Numbered from the stretch's first letter, positions 18,686 through 27,040 are shown. The stretch is DNA of 64,000 nt from Roseateles subflavus (GCF_030285365.1 NZ_JASVDS010000003.1:1-64000); one strand, 5' to 3'. A program made the numbers and translations. The notes: generated from the sequence alone by a model not told the origin.

Positions 18686-19450
18686 ATGTCTGAATCGACT
18701 ACTCAGCCGGGCGCTGACCAGCAAGCGCAGCAAGCAGCCTGTGCCGAGCAGCTCAAGGCCCTGTTCCCTGCCTTGTTCACGGGGGCGCCCAAGCCGGTGA
18801 AGCTGCGCATTCAGGCGGATATCCAGGAGCGCGCGCCCGGCCAGTTCAGCAAGCAGCAGTTGTCTGCGTTCCTGCGTCGCCACACCGGCAGCACGGCCTA
18901 TCTGAACGCGGTGATCAAGTCGACGCACCGTTTTGACCTGGATGGACAGGAAGCCGGCGAGATCACGGCCGAGCACAAGCAGGTGGCCCGTGACGAGCTG
19001 ACCCGCCGACGCGCCAAGCACCAGGAGCGGCAGGCGCAGGAAGAGGTCGCGCAGCGTCAGCGCTTCGAGCTGCTGCGTGCCTTCGAGACCACGACGCTGA
19101 CGCGCGCCAACTTCTGCGCACTCAAGGGGCTGGCGGAAGACCAGCTGGACGGCCTGCTGGCCCTGGCCCGGGAAGAGGCGAAAGCCCGTGCCGCCCGTCC
19201 CCGCGCCCAGGAGGGCGGTCGCCCCGGCGCTGGAGATCGACGTGGTGCACCGGGTGCCGATCGCCGCGGCCCGCGTCAGGGACGTCCGGACGAGCGCCGC
19301 CACGGCCGTGGCGGCCCCGCGAAGGGCGCCTCCCCCAAGGTGCGCCCGCCCGCGGCTGGTGGCGATGCTGCGGTCCCTGCAGCGGCCACCGCAGTGACGG
19401 CCGAACCGACAACCGCGCCCGCCGCGGTGCAGGACGCCCAGGAAGGTTGA
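18686..19450 (+). CDS. proQ: ProQ/FinO-domain RNA chaperone
   Basis: A 254-residue protein. The ProQ/FinO fold spans about residues 10-115 (CAEQLKALFPALFTGAPKPV, FSKQQLSAFLRRHTGSTAYL, RFDLDGQEAGEITAEHKQVA). It binds sRNAs and mRNA 3' ends at structured elements. A charged Lys/Gln/Glu helix follows, then a low-complexity tail rich in Ala, Pro, Gly and Arg from about residue 165, which likely gives nonspecific RNA affinity. The ATG at 18686 begins MSESTTQPGADQQ; longer frames run into the terminator region. A CACAAT (18652-18657) may be its -10. Confidence 0.93.
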   Translation: MSESTTQPGADQQAQQAACAEQLKALFPALFTGAPKPVKLRIQADIQERAPGQFSKQQLSAFLRRHTGSTAYLNAVIKSTHRFDLDGQEAGEITAEHKQVARDELTRRRAKHQERQAQEEVAQRQRFELLRAFETTTLTRANFCALKGLAEDQLDGLLALAREEAKARAARPRAQEGGRPGAGDRRGAPGADRRGPRQGRPDERRHGRGGPAKGASPKVRPPAAGGDAAVPAAATAVTAEPTTAPAAVQDAQEG

Positions 19451-19503
19451 CATCCGGGCGGCGGTCGGCGCGAGTTCGCGCGCGATCCAGGCCTGGAATG
19501 CAG

Positions 19504-19543
19504 AAAAGGGGCTGCCAGCCGGTCAAGGCTGCTGCCCCTTTGT
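19504..19543. terminator. Bidirectional terminator between proQ and the facing gene
   Basis: AAAAGGGGC (19504-19512) and GCCCCTTTT (19534-19542) are perfectly complementary, with an inner AGCC/GGCT stem. A runs on the left and T runs on the right make it usable from both strands. It can end proQ (plus) and the small cysteine protein gene at 19625 (minus). Confidence 0.85.
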
Positions 19544-19624
19544 CGTGATTTCGCCGTGCCGGATGTGGCCGGTGCCCAAGCGGGTATCGACGTACGCGCC
19601 CTGCCGGCGCGCCGCGTCATGGCC

Positions 19625-19852
19625 TCAGATGGATGACTTCACGCCGGTCTTTGTGTCACTCGCGCAACTCGGTTTGCAGACCACTTCGTTGCGACCGAGG
19701 ACGCGCTTGGACTGCAGGGCGCTGGGCGGACGGTGCTTGCCGCACTTGAAGCAGGAACGGGTGTGCCCACTGCCAAGAAACGGCGAACCGCCGAGCTTGG
19801 ACTCGTAGCGCAGGCCGTCTTCGCTGACGGCCGTGTATGTATCTTTGCTCAT
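19625..19852 (-). CDS. Small four-cysteine protein, putative zinc ribbon, paralogue A
   Basis: A 75-residue protein of unknown function. Four cysteines, C34-x2-C37 and C59-x3-C63, are arranged C-x2-C-x21-C-x3-C (SCFKCGKHRP ... VVCKPSC), which suggests a metal-binding knuckle. The start MSKDTYTAVSEDGLRYESK is supported by AAGGACAAG a few bases upstream. It is clearly related to the protein at 21249-21488: DGLRY, GSPF, SCF-CGKHRP, SK--LG and VC-PSC are shared at the same spacing. The pair flanks an arsR-type gene and tdk. No signal peptide or membrane segment. Homologues may exist as hypothetical proteins in related bacteria; I assign no function. Confidence 0.8.
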   Translation of the reverse strand: MSKDTYTAVSEDGLRYESKLGGSPFLGSGHTRSCFKCGKHRPPSALQSKRVLGRNEVVCKPSCASDTKTGVKSSI

Positions 19853-20136
19853 TCTTGTCCTTGTCCTGGCCCACCTCTTGCCATGTACAGCGAGGGTGAA
19901 GGGCGAACCGAGAATGTCGAAATCCCTCTGAACCCAATTTAGGCACATGCCGCGGTCGGCCGCTACCTCGCAAACCCACGCTCTTGTCACAAACCGCGTC
20001 ACGGCCTGACTGCCGACATCCCGCGAGCAAGGGAGTCGGGTGACGGGGCCCCGGCCCCGGCGGGCGCATCGCGAACCCGGCGCGGGCTTTTGGTGCATCA
20101 TGGGCGCTTGAACGTCCTTCCCCTGTCATCCCCTCC

Positions 20137-20499
20137 ATGCAAGACCTGCCGCCCGAAGCGCTTCAGCAGATTGCTGCCTATTTCCAGGTGCTGGCCGAGC
20201 CCACACGCCTCAGATTGCTGAATGCCCTTCGCGACGGCGAACGCAATGTGGGGGACCTGGCGGCGCTGTGCGGCTCCACGCCTGCCAACGTGTCTCGCCA
20301 CTTGTCCCAGCTGGCCAAGCAGGGGCTGGTGGAACGGGAGGGCCGCGGCAACAGCGTCTACTACCGCATGGCTGACGCGTCGGTCTACGCGCTGTGCGAC
20401 CTCGTGTGCGGAAACATCGCCCGACGCTTCGAACGCGACGTGCAGGCGCGCGAGCTCTTCCGCGAGGCGCGGGCCAGCGGGCGGGCCAAGGCGGGCTGA
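20137..20499 (+). CDS. ArsR/SmtB-family transcriptional regulator
   Basis: A 120-residue winged-helix repressor. The HTH is at about residues 20-75 (LAEPTRLRLLNALRDGERNV, LCGSTPANVSRHLSQLAKQG) with the wing VEREGRGNSVYYRMAD. The classical metal-sensing ELCVCDL-type motif is absent; cysteines occur only at LCGST and LCDLVCGN. The inducer is therefore unknown, and a non-metal signal or a C-terminal metal site is possible. It lies 80 bases before tdk on the same strand, with no efflux or arsenic gene nearby. Confidence 0.88.
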   Translation: MQDLPPEALQQIAAYFQVLAEPTRLRLLNALRDGERNVGDLAALCGSTPANVSRHLSQLAKQGLVEREGRGNSVYYRMADASVYALCDLVCGNIARRFERDVQARELFREARASGRAKAG

Positions 20500-20579
20500 T
20501 CCCGCCGCCGGGTCTGGCCTCAGGCGCAGGTCGGCGCGCTTGGCGCACAATCCGCGTTTTTGAATTGCCTGCCCCCGCC

Positions 20580-21143
20580 ATGGCCAAACTGTTTTTCCGC
20601 TATGCGGCGATGAACGCCGGCAAGTCCACCGCCCTGCTGCAGGTCGCGCACAACTACGAGGAGCGTGGCCATCGCGTGCGCATCTTCACGGCGCAGCTGG
20701 ACGACCGCTATGGCCGCGGCTACGTCACCTCGCGCCTGGGGCCCCAGCGGGCGGCGGAAGTGTTCACGCCACAGACGGACTTCCTGGCCCTCACCCAGGC
20801 GGATCCCGGCATCGCCTGTCTCCTGGTGGACGAGGCGCAGTTCCTGAGCAAGTCGCAGGTCCATGCGCTGCATGAGATTGCGCACCTGCGCAACCTGCCG
20901 GCCATCTGCTATGGCTTGCGGACGGATTTCAGGGGGGAACTCTTTCCCGGTTCCGCGACGCTGCTGGCCCTGGCGGACGAGATGGACGAGATGAAGACCA
21001 TCTGCGACTGCGGGCGCAAGGCAACCATGAACATGCGGGTGGACGAAAGCAACCGCAAGGTCACCGAGGGGGCGCAGGTGGAAATTGGTGGAAACGCACG
21101 CTACCGCGCGGTCTGCGGGCGCTGCTTCCGGCAGGCGGCCTGA
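20580..21143 (+). CDS. tdk: Thymidine kinase (type II)
   Basis: A 187-residue enzyme that phosphorylates thymidine to dTMP in the salvage pathway. The P-loop is FRYAAMNAGKSTALLQ (about residues 6-21), the Walker B is LLVDEAQFL, and YGLRTDFRGELFPGS is the conserved lasso region. C-terminal cysteines (ICDCGRK and VCGRCFR) form the structural zinc site. The ATG at 20580 gives the family length; CACAAT at 20546-20551 is a likely -10, leaving a very short leader. Confidence 0.96.
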   Translation: MAKLFFRYAAMNAGKSTALLQVAHNYEERGHRVRIFTAQLDDRYGRGYVTSRLGPQRAAEVFTPQTDFLALTQADPGIACLLVDEAQFLSKSQVHALHEIAHLRNLPAICYGLRTDFRGELFPGSATLLALADEMDEMKTICDCGRKATMNMRVDESNRKVTEGAQVEIGGNARYRAVCGRCFRQAA

Positions 21144-21164
21144 GTCCGCGGGGCGTCGCTCCAT

Positions 21165-21196
21165 GGAAAAACGGCCCGGGCAAAGCCACGGGCCGT
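21165..21196 (-). terminator. Terminator for the minus-strand cysteine protein gene
   Basis: ACGGCCCG (21171-21178) and CGGGCCGT (21189-21196) are complementary. On the minus strand the stem is followed by TTTTCC. It lies 53 bases past the stop at 21249 and just past tdk, so it may serve the convergent pair. Confidence 0.75.
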
Positions 21197-21248
21197 CTGG
21201 ACGGTGCGAACGGGGAGGGCGATGCCCGGCCCCGTCGCGGGGGCGCGC

Positions 21249-21488
21249 TCAGCCCTTGGTGTTGAGTTGCTCTTCGAGTTCCTTGCAGGAGGGCGCGCAC
21301 ACCGGCTGGGACTTGCCCAGCAGCTTCTTGGACTTCAGCATGGCCCGAGGGCGGTGCTTGCCGCAAAGAAAGCACGACATCGTGGCCGCGCCAAACGAAG
21401 AGGTGGCCGCGAAAGGCGAGCCGGGAGCTTTTGATCGGTAGCGCAGACCATCGGCGTCGATGGTCGTCTTGGTACTGTCCTTGGCCAC
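21249..21488 (-). CDS. Small four-cysteine protein, putative zinc ribbon, paralogue B
   Basis: A 79-residue protein read from a GTG at 21488, preceded by CAGGACCAGC. The start aligns with paralogue A (VAKDSTKT versus MSKDTYTA). No ATG occurs in the expected place. C39-x2-C42 and C64-x3-C68 keep the same C-x2-C-x21-C-x3-C spacing as at 19625-19852. The block SCFLCGKHRP and the end VCAPSC are nearly the same. It has a slightly longer Ala/Ser-rich linker before the first knuckle and an acidic tail (KELEEQLNTKG). Function unknown; conserved spacing between two diverged copies indicates that the cysteines matter. Confidence 0.75.
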   Translation of the reverse strand: MAKDSTKTTIDADGLRYRSKAPGSPFAATSSFGAATMSCFLCGKHRPRAMLKSKKLLGKSQPVCAPSCKELEEQLNTKG

Positions 21489-21687
21489 GCTGGTCCTGAC
21501 TGATATATGAGTAAAACGACGAGGATCCGGTCTTTCCGAGCTTCCTCTGCCCGAGAAACCGGCCTTTCTACACCCTCTATTTTCCATCATCAGGCGCTGT
21601 TCGGCGCAGACCGGGGGTGAGAATTTCGCCGCAGTCCCCCGCTCATGGGGCGGCCGCCCCGACCGGGCACGGGCGTCGCCCCTGGCC

Positions 21688-22446
21688 TCAGCAGCCGGTG
21701 AAGCGCGGCGTCCGTCGCTCCTGCCAGGCTTGCACGCCCTCGGCCAGGTCCCGCGAGGCGCCGGCACGGGCGATGTCGCGTGCAAGCTGTGCTGGATCGA
21801 GCTCATGGCGGGCGATGGCATTGAGGTGCCGCTTCATGCCGTCCAGCGCCAGCGGGGCCAGCTCGCACAGGGACTGCGCGAGGGCTTGCGCCTCGGCCTG
21901 CAGGAGCGCCCCGTCCTCGTACAGCCGGTCCAGGAAGCCGCAGGCGAGCATGGCGTCGGCATCGAGCGTCTCGCAGGCGAGCAGGATGCGCTTGGCCATG
22001 CCCAGGCCCAGGCGGTTCACATAGCGCGTCATGCCGCCACGGTAGAAGTGCAGGCCGAGCCGGGCGGCCGGCACGAACATCTCGCAGGCGCGGGTGCCCA
22101 GGCGGAAGTCGCAGGCCAGCGCGAGATCGGTGGCGCCGCCGTAGACGCCGCCCTGGATGGCCGCGATCGTGATCGGACGTGCGTTCTCCCAGGCATCCGT
22201 CAGCCGCTCGAACAGCGCGCCCGCATCAACGCCCGGCACGGCGCCGATGTTGAATCCGCTGCAGAAATGCCGGCCCTCGCTCTGCAGCAGCAGCACGCGG
22301 ACATCCGCCGTCTGGTTGACCACTGCGAGGTGCTGCTCCAGCGTCTGCAGGTCCTGGATCTCCAGGCGGTTGGCCACCTTCGGCCGCCGCAGCGTGATGC
22401 AGGCCAGGTGCTGGTCGATGTGCAGACGGGGGGCGAGGTGGGGCAT
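21688..22446 (-). CDS. Crotonase-superfamily (enoyl-CoA hydratase/isomerase-like) protein
   Basis: A 252-residue crotonase-fold protein. The oxyanion-hole segments FCSGFNIGAV and GGVYGGATDLALACD are clear. The two glutamates that activate water in true hydratases are not in their places: GGGCEL is GGATDL, and the second (near VPAARLGLHF) is Ala. It may therefore catalyse an isomerase, hydrolase or other CoA-ester reaction. The start at 22446 is uncertain (another ATG at 22470; neither has a good ribosome-binding site). It is divergent from a Liv-type transporter with a palindrome between them. Confidence 0.8.
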   Translation of the reverse strand: MPHLAPRLHIDQHLACITLRRPKVANRLEIQDLQTLEQHLAVVNQTADVRVLLLQSEGRHFCSGFNIGAVPGVDAGALFERLTDAWENARPITIAAIQGGVYGGATDLALACDFRLGTRACEMFVPAARLGLHFYRGGMTRYVNRLGLGMAKRILLACETLDADAMLACGFLDRLYEDGALLQAEAQALAQSLCELAPLALDGMKRHLNAIARHELDPAQLARDIARAGASRDLAEGVQAWQERRTPRFTGC

Positions 22447-22618
22447 GGCGGCGCAGGAAATCGGTGGCATCGCCAGTGTAGGGGCCGGCGCCCGGCACCA
22501 TTCCCCGACCAAGCCGCTCGGGCATTGGGCGCGCGTCGCGCATCCGACGGGACCAGACTGTCGGTGGGGCGTCAATGTCGGGGCCGGTGAGGCCTCAAAA
22601 GGCCCGCAAATTCATCGA

Positions 22619-22630
22619 CCGACCGGTCGG
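22619..22630. promoter_or_regulatory. 12-bp palindrome, candidate TetR-type operator
   Basis: CCGACCGGTCGG is a perfect 12-bp inverted repeat in the region between the divergent crotonase gene and livH. Palindromes of this look are typical operators of TetR-family regulators of acyl-CoA or aromatic acid catabolism in betaproteobacteria. No TetR gene is in the window, so the regulator would act from elsewhere. The rest of the gap (22447-22720) has no gene. Confidence 0.5.
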
Positions 22631-22720
22631 ACTATTTCTTGAGCCTTGTCAATGCGCGTTGGCACGAAGCGTCGTGTCAGGCGCTTTGTTTAGAGTGGGC
22701 CGCAACTAGAGGCGGTGTCC

Positions 22721-23755
22721 ATGGATTTCACAATAGCAAGCATTCTCGCGCTGGACGGGTTCACCAACGGCGCCATCTATGCGCTGCTGGCCCTGGCCAC
22801 GGTGCTGGTCTTTGCGGTGACGCGGGTGATCTTCATCCCCCAGGGCGAGTTCGTGGCCTTCGGGGCGCTGACGCTGGCCGCGATGCAGCAGGGGCAGACG
22901 CCGGCGACCGTGCACTTCCTGCTGCTCATGACCGCCCTGGTGGCCCTGCTGGATGGATGGCAGGCCTGGCAGGGCAGGCAAGGCCTGCGGGGGCTGATGC
23001 GGGTGGCGCGGCAGGCGCTGCCGGGCTTGCTCATCGGCGTGTTGGCCCTCTGGGCGGCCCCGCGCCAGTGGCCGCTGCCCTTGCAGGCAGCGCTGAGCCT
23101 GGCCATCGTCACGCCCATGGGCGCGCAGGTGTACCGCCTGGCCTACCAATCGCTGGCGGACGCGTCGGTGCTGGTGCTGCTGATCGTCTCGGTCGGCGTG
23201 CACTTCGCCTTGACGGGCCTCGGGCTGGTGTTCTTCGGCGCCGAGGGCTCGCGCAACCCGGCCTTCTGGGACGCGAGCTTCTCTGCCGGGCCGCTGAGTC
23301 TCTCGGGGCAGACCGTGATCATCGTGGCCGCGGCCGGCGCGCTGATCGCCGCCCTGTGGCTCTTCTTCGAGCACAGCCTGCGCGGCAAGGCCCTGCGTGC
23401 CACGGCCGTCAACCGGCTGGGCGCGCGGCTGATGGGCATTTCCAGCACCGCGGCCGGCCAGCAGGCCTTCACGCTGGCGGCGTTCATCGGCGCCCTGTCG
23501 GGCCTGCTCATCAGCCCGACGACGACCATCTTCTATGACAGCGGCTTTCTGATCGGCCTCAAGGGCTTCGTGGCCGCCGTGTTCGCCGGCCTGGCCAGCT
23601 ACCCGGGGGCGGCGCTGGGCGCGGTCCTGGTCGGCCTGCTGGAGTCCTTCAGCTCCTTCTGGGCCAGCGCCTACAAGGAAGTCATCGTCTTCACCTTCAT
23701 CCTGCCCGTGCTGCTGTGGCGCTCCCTGCGCGACCCGCATGGCGAAGAGCATTGA
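22721..23755 (+). CDS. livH: Branched-chain amino acid-type ABC transporter permease (LivH)
   Basis: A 344-residue membrane protein with about eight or nine hydrophobic helices. The family start [20 protein letters not shown] and the end [20 protein letters not shown] mark COG0559-type permeases. An ATG at 22721 with AGAGG 8 bases upstream is preferred to a GTG at 22715. It would form the channel with the LivM half of the next gene, and the operon continues livMG, livF. Substrate is not told by the permease; related clusters carry amino acids, urea, amides or aromatic acids. Confidence 0.93.
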   Translation: MDFTIASILALDGFTNGAIYALLALATVLVFAVTRVIFIPQGEFVAFGALTLAAMQQGQTPATVHFLLLMTALVALLDGWQAWQGRQGLRGLMRVARQALPGLLIGVLALWAAPRQWPLPLQAALSLAIVTPMGAQVYRLAYQSLADASVLVLLIVSVGVHFALTGLGLVFFGAEGSRNPAFWDASFSAGPLSLSGQTVIIVAAAGALIAALWLFFEHSLRGKALRATAVNRLGARLMGISSTAAGQQAFTLAAFIGALSGLLISPTTTIFYDSGFLIGLKGFVAAVFAGLASYPGAALGAVLVGLLESFSSFWASAYKEVIVFTFILPVLLWRSLRDPHGEEH

Positions 23756-23768
23756 GCAGGAGGTCCCC

Positions 23769-25547
23769 ATGTCGCAAAGCAAAGTCCTGCCCGCCCTCGC
23801 GCTGCTGCTGTTCTTCCTGCTGCCGGCCCTGCCGGTGCCGGAGTTCTGGATCACCCAGCTCAACTACATCGGCATGTTCGCCCTGGTGGCGCTCGGCCTG
23901 GTGCTGCTCACCGGGGTGGGCGGCCTGACGTCCTTCGGCCAGGCCGCCTTCGTGGGGCTCGGGGCCTACACGACGGCTCTGCTGTCCACGCACTTCGGCC
24001 TGTCGCCGTGGCTCGGTCTGCTGGCGGGGCTGGCGATCACGGGGGCGGTGGCGCTGGTCCTCGGCCTGCTGACGCTGCGCATGTCCGGCCACTACCTGCC
24101 GCTGGCCACGATCGCCTGGGCGCTGAGCCTGAACTACCTCATCGCCAACACCGAGTTCCTCGGCAAGTACGACGGCCTGCTGGGTCTGCCGGCGCTGCAG
24201 CTCGGTTCCCTCCCCCTGGCCAGCGGCCGGGCGATGTTCGCGCTCATCTGGGCCTGTGCGCTGCTGGCCGCACTGGGCGTGAAGCACCTGCTGGATTCGC
24301 GCCCGGGCCGCGCCATCCGCGCGCTCAACGGCGGCACCACGATGGCCGAGGCCATGGGGGTGTCGACCTTCCGCTACAAGCTCGGCGTCTTCGTGCTCGC
24401 GGCCCTGCTGGCGTCGATGTCGGGTTGGCTGTTCGCCCACTTCCAGCGCACCGTCAACCCGAGCCCCTTCGCGCTGAAGATGGGCATCGAGTACCTCTTC
24501 ATGGCCGTGGTCGGCGGCATCGCGACGGTGCCGGGCGCCTTCGTCGGGGCGGGCGTGGTCAAGTTGCTGGAGGACCAGCTGAAGGAGCTGCTGCCCCGCC
24601 TGCTCGGCAGCAACGGCAACTTCGAGATCATCGTGCTGGGCGTGGTCCTCGTGCTGATGCTGAAGTACGCGCCCAAGGGGCTGTGGCCCTTCGTGCAGGC
24701 CGCGTGGCAGCGCCGCCATCCCGCCCGCGTCCGCCTGCGCGACTGGGAAGGGGCCGCAGCCTTGCCTTCACGCGACAAGCCCCAGCGTGGCGAGCTGCTG
24801 CTCGACGTCGACCGCATCCGCAAGCAGTTCGGCGGCCTCGTCGCGGTGAACGATGTGAGCTTCCAGATCCGCGCGGGCGAGATCATCGGCCTGATCGGAC
24901 CCAATGGGGCGGGCAAGTCCACCACCTTCAACCTGGTCAGCGGCGTGCTCTCGGCCACCAGCGGTCGCGTGCAGTTCCGCGGGCAGCCCGTGGCCGGGCT
25001 TGGTTCCCGCCAGATCGCGGAGCGCGGCATGTCCCGCACCTTCCAGCACGTGAAGATGGTGGCGGACATGACGGTGCTGGAGAACGTGGCCCTGGGCGGC
25101 CACCTGCGCAGCCGTGCGGGGATGGTCGCGAGCATGCTGCGTCTCAACGCGAGCGAGGAGCGCCAGCTCTTTGCCGAGGCGGAGGCGCAGCTGCGCCGCA
25201 TCGGCATGGCCGAGCAGATGCACGAGCTCGCCGGCAATCTGGCCCTCGGTCCGCAGCGCCTCATGGAGATTGCGCGGGCGCTGTGCAGCGACCCCTCGCT
25301 GCTGCTGCTGGACGAGCCCGCCGCCGGCCTGCGTCACAAGGAGAAGCAGGCCCTGGCGGCGGTGCTGAGGCAGCTCCAGGACGAGGGCCTGAGCATTCTG
25401 CTGGTCGAGCACGACATGGAGTTCGTGATGGGCCTCACCGACCGACTCGTCGTGATGGAGTTCGGCACCAAGCTGATCGAGGGCACGCCGCAGGAGGTGC
25501 AGGACAGCCCCATCGTGCGGGCGGCCTACCTCGGCACCGAGCATTGA
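23769..25547 (+). CDS. livM-livG: Fused ABC transporter permease and ATPase (LivM-LivG)
   Basis: A 592-residue fusion. Residues 1 to about 310 are a LivM-type permease (GLVLLTGVGGLTSFGQAAFV, TLRMSGHYLPLATIAWALSL). After a linker rich in Arg, an ATPase domain starts near 340. Its Walker A (GPNGAGKST) is near residue 377, the signature is ALGPQRLMEIARAL rather than LSGGQ, and Walker B is LLLLDEPAAGL. The ATG at 23769 has AGGAGG 5 bases upstream; an earlier in-frame ATG lies inside livH. Fusions of this kind are common in Burkholderiales. Confidence 0.93.
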   Translation: MSQSKVLPALALLLFFLLPALPVPEFWITQLNYIGMFALVALGLVLLTGVGGLTSFGQAAFVGLGAYTTALLSTHFGLSPWLGLLAGLAITGAVALVLGLLTLRMSGHYLPLATIAWALSLNYLIANTEFLGKYDGLLGLPALQLGSLPLASGRAMFALIWACALLAALGVKHLLDSRPGRAIRALNGGTTMAEAMGVSTFRYKLGVFVLAALLASMSGWLFAHFQRTVNPSPFALKMGIEYLFMAVVGGIATVPGAFVGAGVVKLLEDQLKELLPRLLGSNGNFEIIVLGVVLVLMLKYAPKGLWPFVQAAWQRRHPARVRLRDWEGAAALPSRDKPQRGELLLDVDRIRKQFGGLVAVNDVSFQIRAGEIIGLIGPNGAGKSTTFNLVSGVLSATSGRVQFRGQPVAGLGSRQIAERGMSRTFQHVKMVADMTVLENVALGGHLRSRAGMVASMLRLNASEERQLFAEAEAQLRRIGMAEQMHELAGNLALGPQRLMEIARALCSDPSLLLLDEPAAGLRHKEKQALAAVLRQLQDEGLSILLVEHDMEFVMGLTDRLVVMEFGTKLIEGTPQEVQDSPIVRAAYLGTEH

Positions 25548-25566
25548 CCCGCGCAGGAGAGAGACG

Positions 25567-26298
25567 ATGACGCAATTGCTGCAAGTGCGCGGACTGCATG
25601 CCGGCTACGGCCGCGCCGAAGTCCTCAGTGGCCTGGACCTGGACCTGGCGCAGGGACAGGTCGTGACGGTGATCGGCCCCAACGGCGCGGGCAAGAGCAC
25701 GACGCTCAATGCCCTGATGGGCGTGCTGCCCTCGCGCGGCCAGGTCACTTTCGATGGCGAGGACCTGACGGGCTGCGGCCTCGAGGAGCGCGTGATGCGG
25801 GGCATGGCCCTGGTGCCGGAGAAACGCGAGCTCTTCACCACCATGAGCGTGGCCGACAATCTCCTGCTGGGCGGCTTCCGGCCGATGCGGCTCGGGCAGC
25901 GCGAGTGGCGTGACGAGCTGGAGCGGGTCTACCAGATCTTCCCCCGGCTCAAGGAGCGGCGCGAGCAGATGGCCGGCACGCTGTCCGGCGGCGAGCGCCA
26001 GATGCTCGCGGTCGGCCGCGCGCTGATGTCTCGGCCCAAGCTGCTCATGCTGGACGAGCCGAGCCTCGGCCTCGCGCCCTTGATCGTGAAGGAGATCTTC
26101 CGCATCGTGGCGCAGCTGCGCGAGGCCGGCGTGAGCATCCTGTTGATCGAGCAGAACGCCCGAGCCGCGCTGGAAGTGGCGGATTACGGCTACGTGCTGG
26201 AAACGGGGGAGATCGCGCTGCAGGGGCCGGCGGCCGAGCTGGCGCGCGACCCGCGCGTGATCGAGACCTACCTGGGCGCTGCACGCAAGTCCGCCTGA
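25567..26298 (+). CDS. livF: Branched-chain amino acid-type ABC transporter ATPase (LivF)
   Basis: A 243-residue ATPase. Walker A is GPNGAGKST (near residue 37), the signature is TLSGGERQMLAVGRAL, Walker B is KLLMLDEPSLGLAP, and a switch glutamine/histidine segment follows (LLIEQNARAAL). It pairs with the LivG half of the previous gene as the second nucleotide-binding subunit. The gene for the periplasmic binding protein (LivJ/K) is not adjacent. Confidence 0.93.
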   Translation: MTQLLQVRGLHAGYGRAEVLSGLDLDLAQGQVVTVIGPNGAGKSTTLNALMGVLPSRGQVTFDGEDLTGCGLEERVMRGMALVPEKRELFTTMSVADNLLLGGFRPMRLGQREWRDELERVYQIFPRLKERREQMAGTLSGGERQMLAVGRALMSRPKLLMLDEPSLGLAPLIVKEIFRIVAQLREAGVSILLIEQNARAALEVADYGYVLETGEIALQGPAAELARDPRVIETYLGAARKSA

Positions 26299-26443
26299 GG
26301 GCCGGCGCGTTCTCGGCCTGCCCTTTCATCTGCGCAAGGTTCCGCTCGGGGCGACCGGGCTGCAGCCTGTCGCGCCGCACTGGAGAAGGGCCGGCGGGCC
26401 TCGATATCCTGGGGACCAATGACCGTCTTCCAGGAGATGCCCC

Positions 26444-27013
26444 ATGAATGCCCGCTGCTCGTTCCCCGCCTTGCGCCCTCTCTCGTCCCGCCTGATGGCC
26501 GCCCTTGCGTTGCCCGCTGCGCTGCTGCTGGCCCCTGCGGCGATGGCGCAGAGTGACAAGCCCGCCCGCGGCGCCAGCTCCAGCGGTTTCAGCGCCGGCG
26601 TGGAGTTCAGGGCCCAGGCCACACCGGCGGACGTCGGCCTGCCGGCGTATCCCGGTGCCGTGCCGCAGTTCGACAAGAAGGACGATGCGGCCTCGCTGAC
26701 CATGGGCCTGTGGGGCGGCACCTTCGGCTTCAAGCTGGTGGTGACCAAGTTCGCGACGGACGACAGCCTCGAGACCGTCAGCCGCTTCTACAAGGACGCC
26801 CTGGGCAAGTACGGCCCGGTGCTGGACTGCAGCCAGAACACCGGCGGCACGAAGAAGGACGAAAAGATCCTGAGCTGCGATGACGACAAGCCCGAGAAGG
26901 GCGGCCTGCTCTTCAAGGCCGGCAAGCCTGAGGCCTACCGCCTGGTGAGCCTGCAGCAGCGCGGCAGCAAGGTCCACTTCCAGCTCGTGCGCATCGAGGG
27001 TCCCAAGCGCTGA
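26444..27013 (+). CDS. Exported protein of unknown function
   Basis: A 189-residue protein with a clear signal peptide (Arg-containing N-region, hydrophobic ALALPAALLLAPAAMA, cleavage after residue 35). The mature part has LPAYPGAVPQFDKKDDAASL and then a probable alpha/beta domain with VSRFYKDALGKYGPVLDCSQ and two cysteines that could form a disulfide. I do not recognise the family. It lies after livF on the same strand but is not a substrate-binding protein by size or motif. Confidence 0.75.
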   Translation: MNARCSFPALRPLSSRLMAALALPAALLLAPAAMAQSDKPARGASSSGFSAGVEFRAQATPADVGLPAYPGAVPQFDKKDDAASLTMGLWGGTFGFKLVVTKFATDDSLETVSRFYKDALGKYGPVLDCSQNTGGTKKDEKILSCDDDKPEKGGLLFKAGKPEAYRLVSLQQRGSKVHFQLVRIEGPKR

Positions 27014-27040
27014 ACACGGCGGCACGCACCGCCGCGTTCA
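27011..27040. terminator. Convergent-gene hairpin
   Basis: TGAACACGGCGG (27011-27022) and CCGCCGCGTTCA (27029-27040) pair except at one position around CACGCA. The stem includes both stop codons of the converging genes. No T tract follows, so it is a weak or Rho-assisted terminator at best. Confidence 0.5.

Noticed and set aside
20137-20499. Arsenic resistance operon
   Set aside because: Only the ArsR fold is present; no arsenate reductase or efflux gene is near, and the usual metal-binding cysteine motif is missing.
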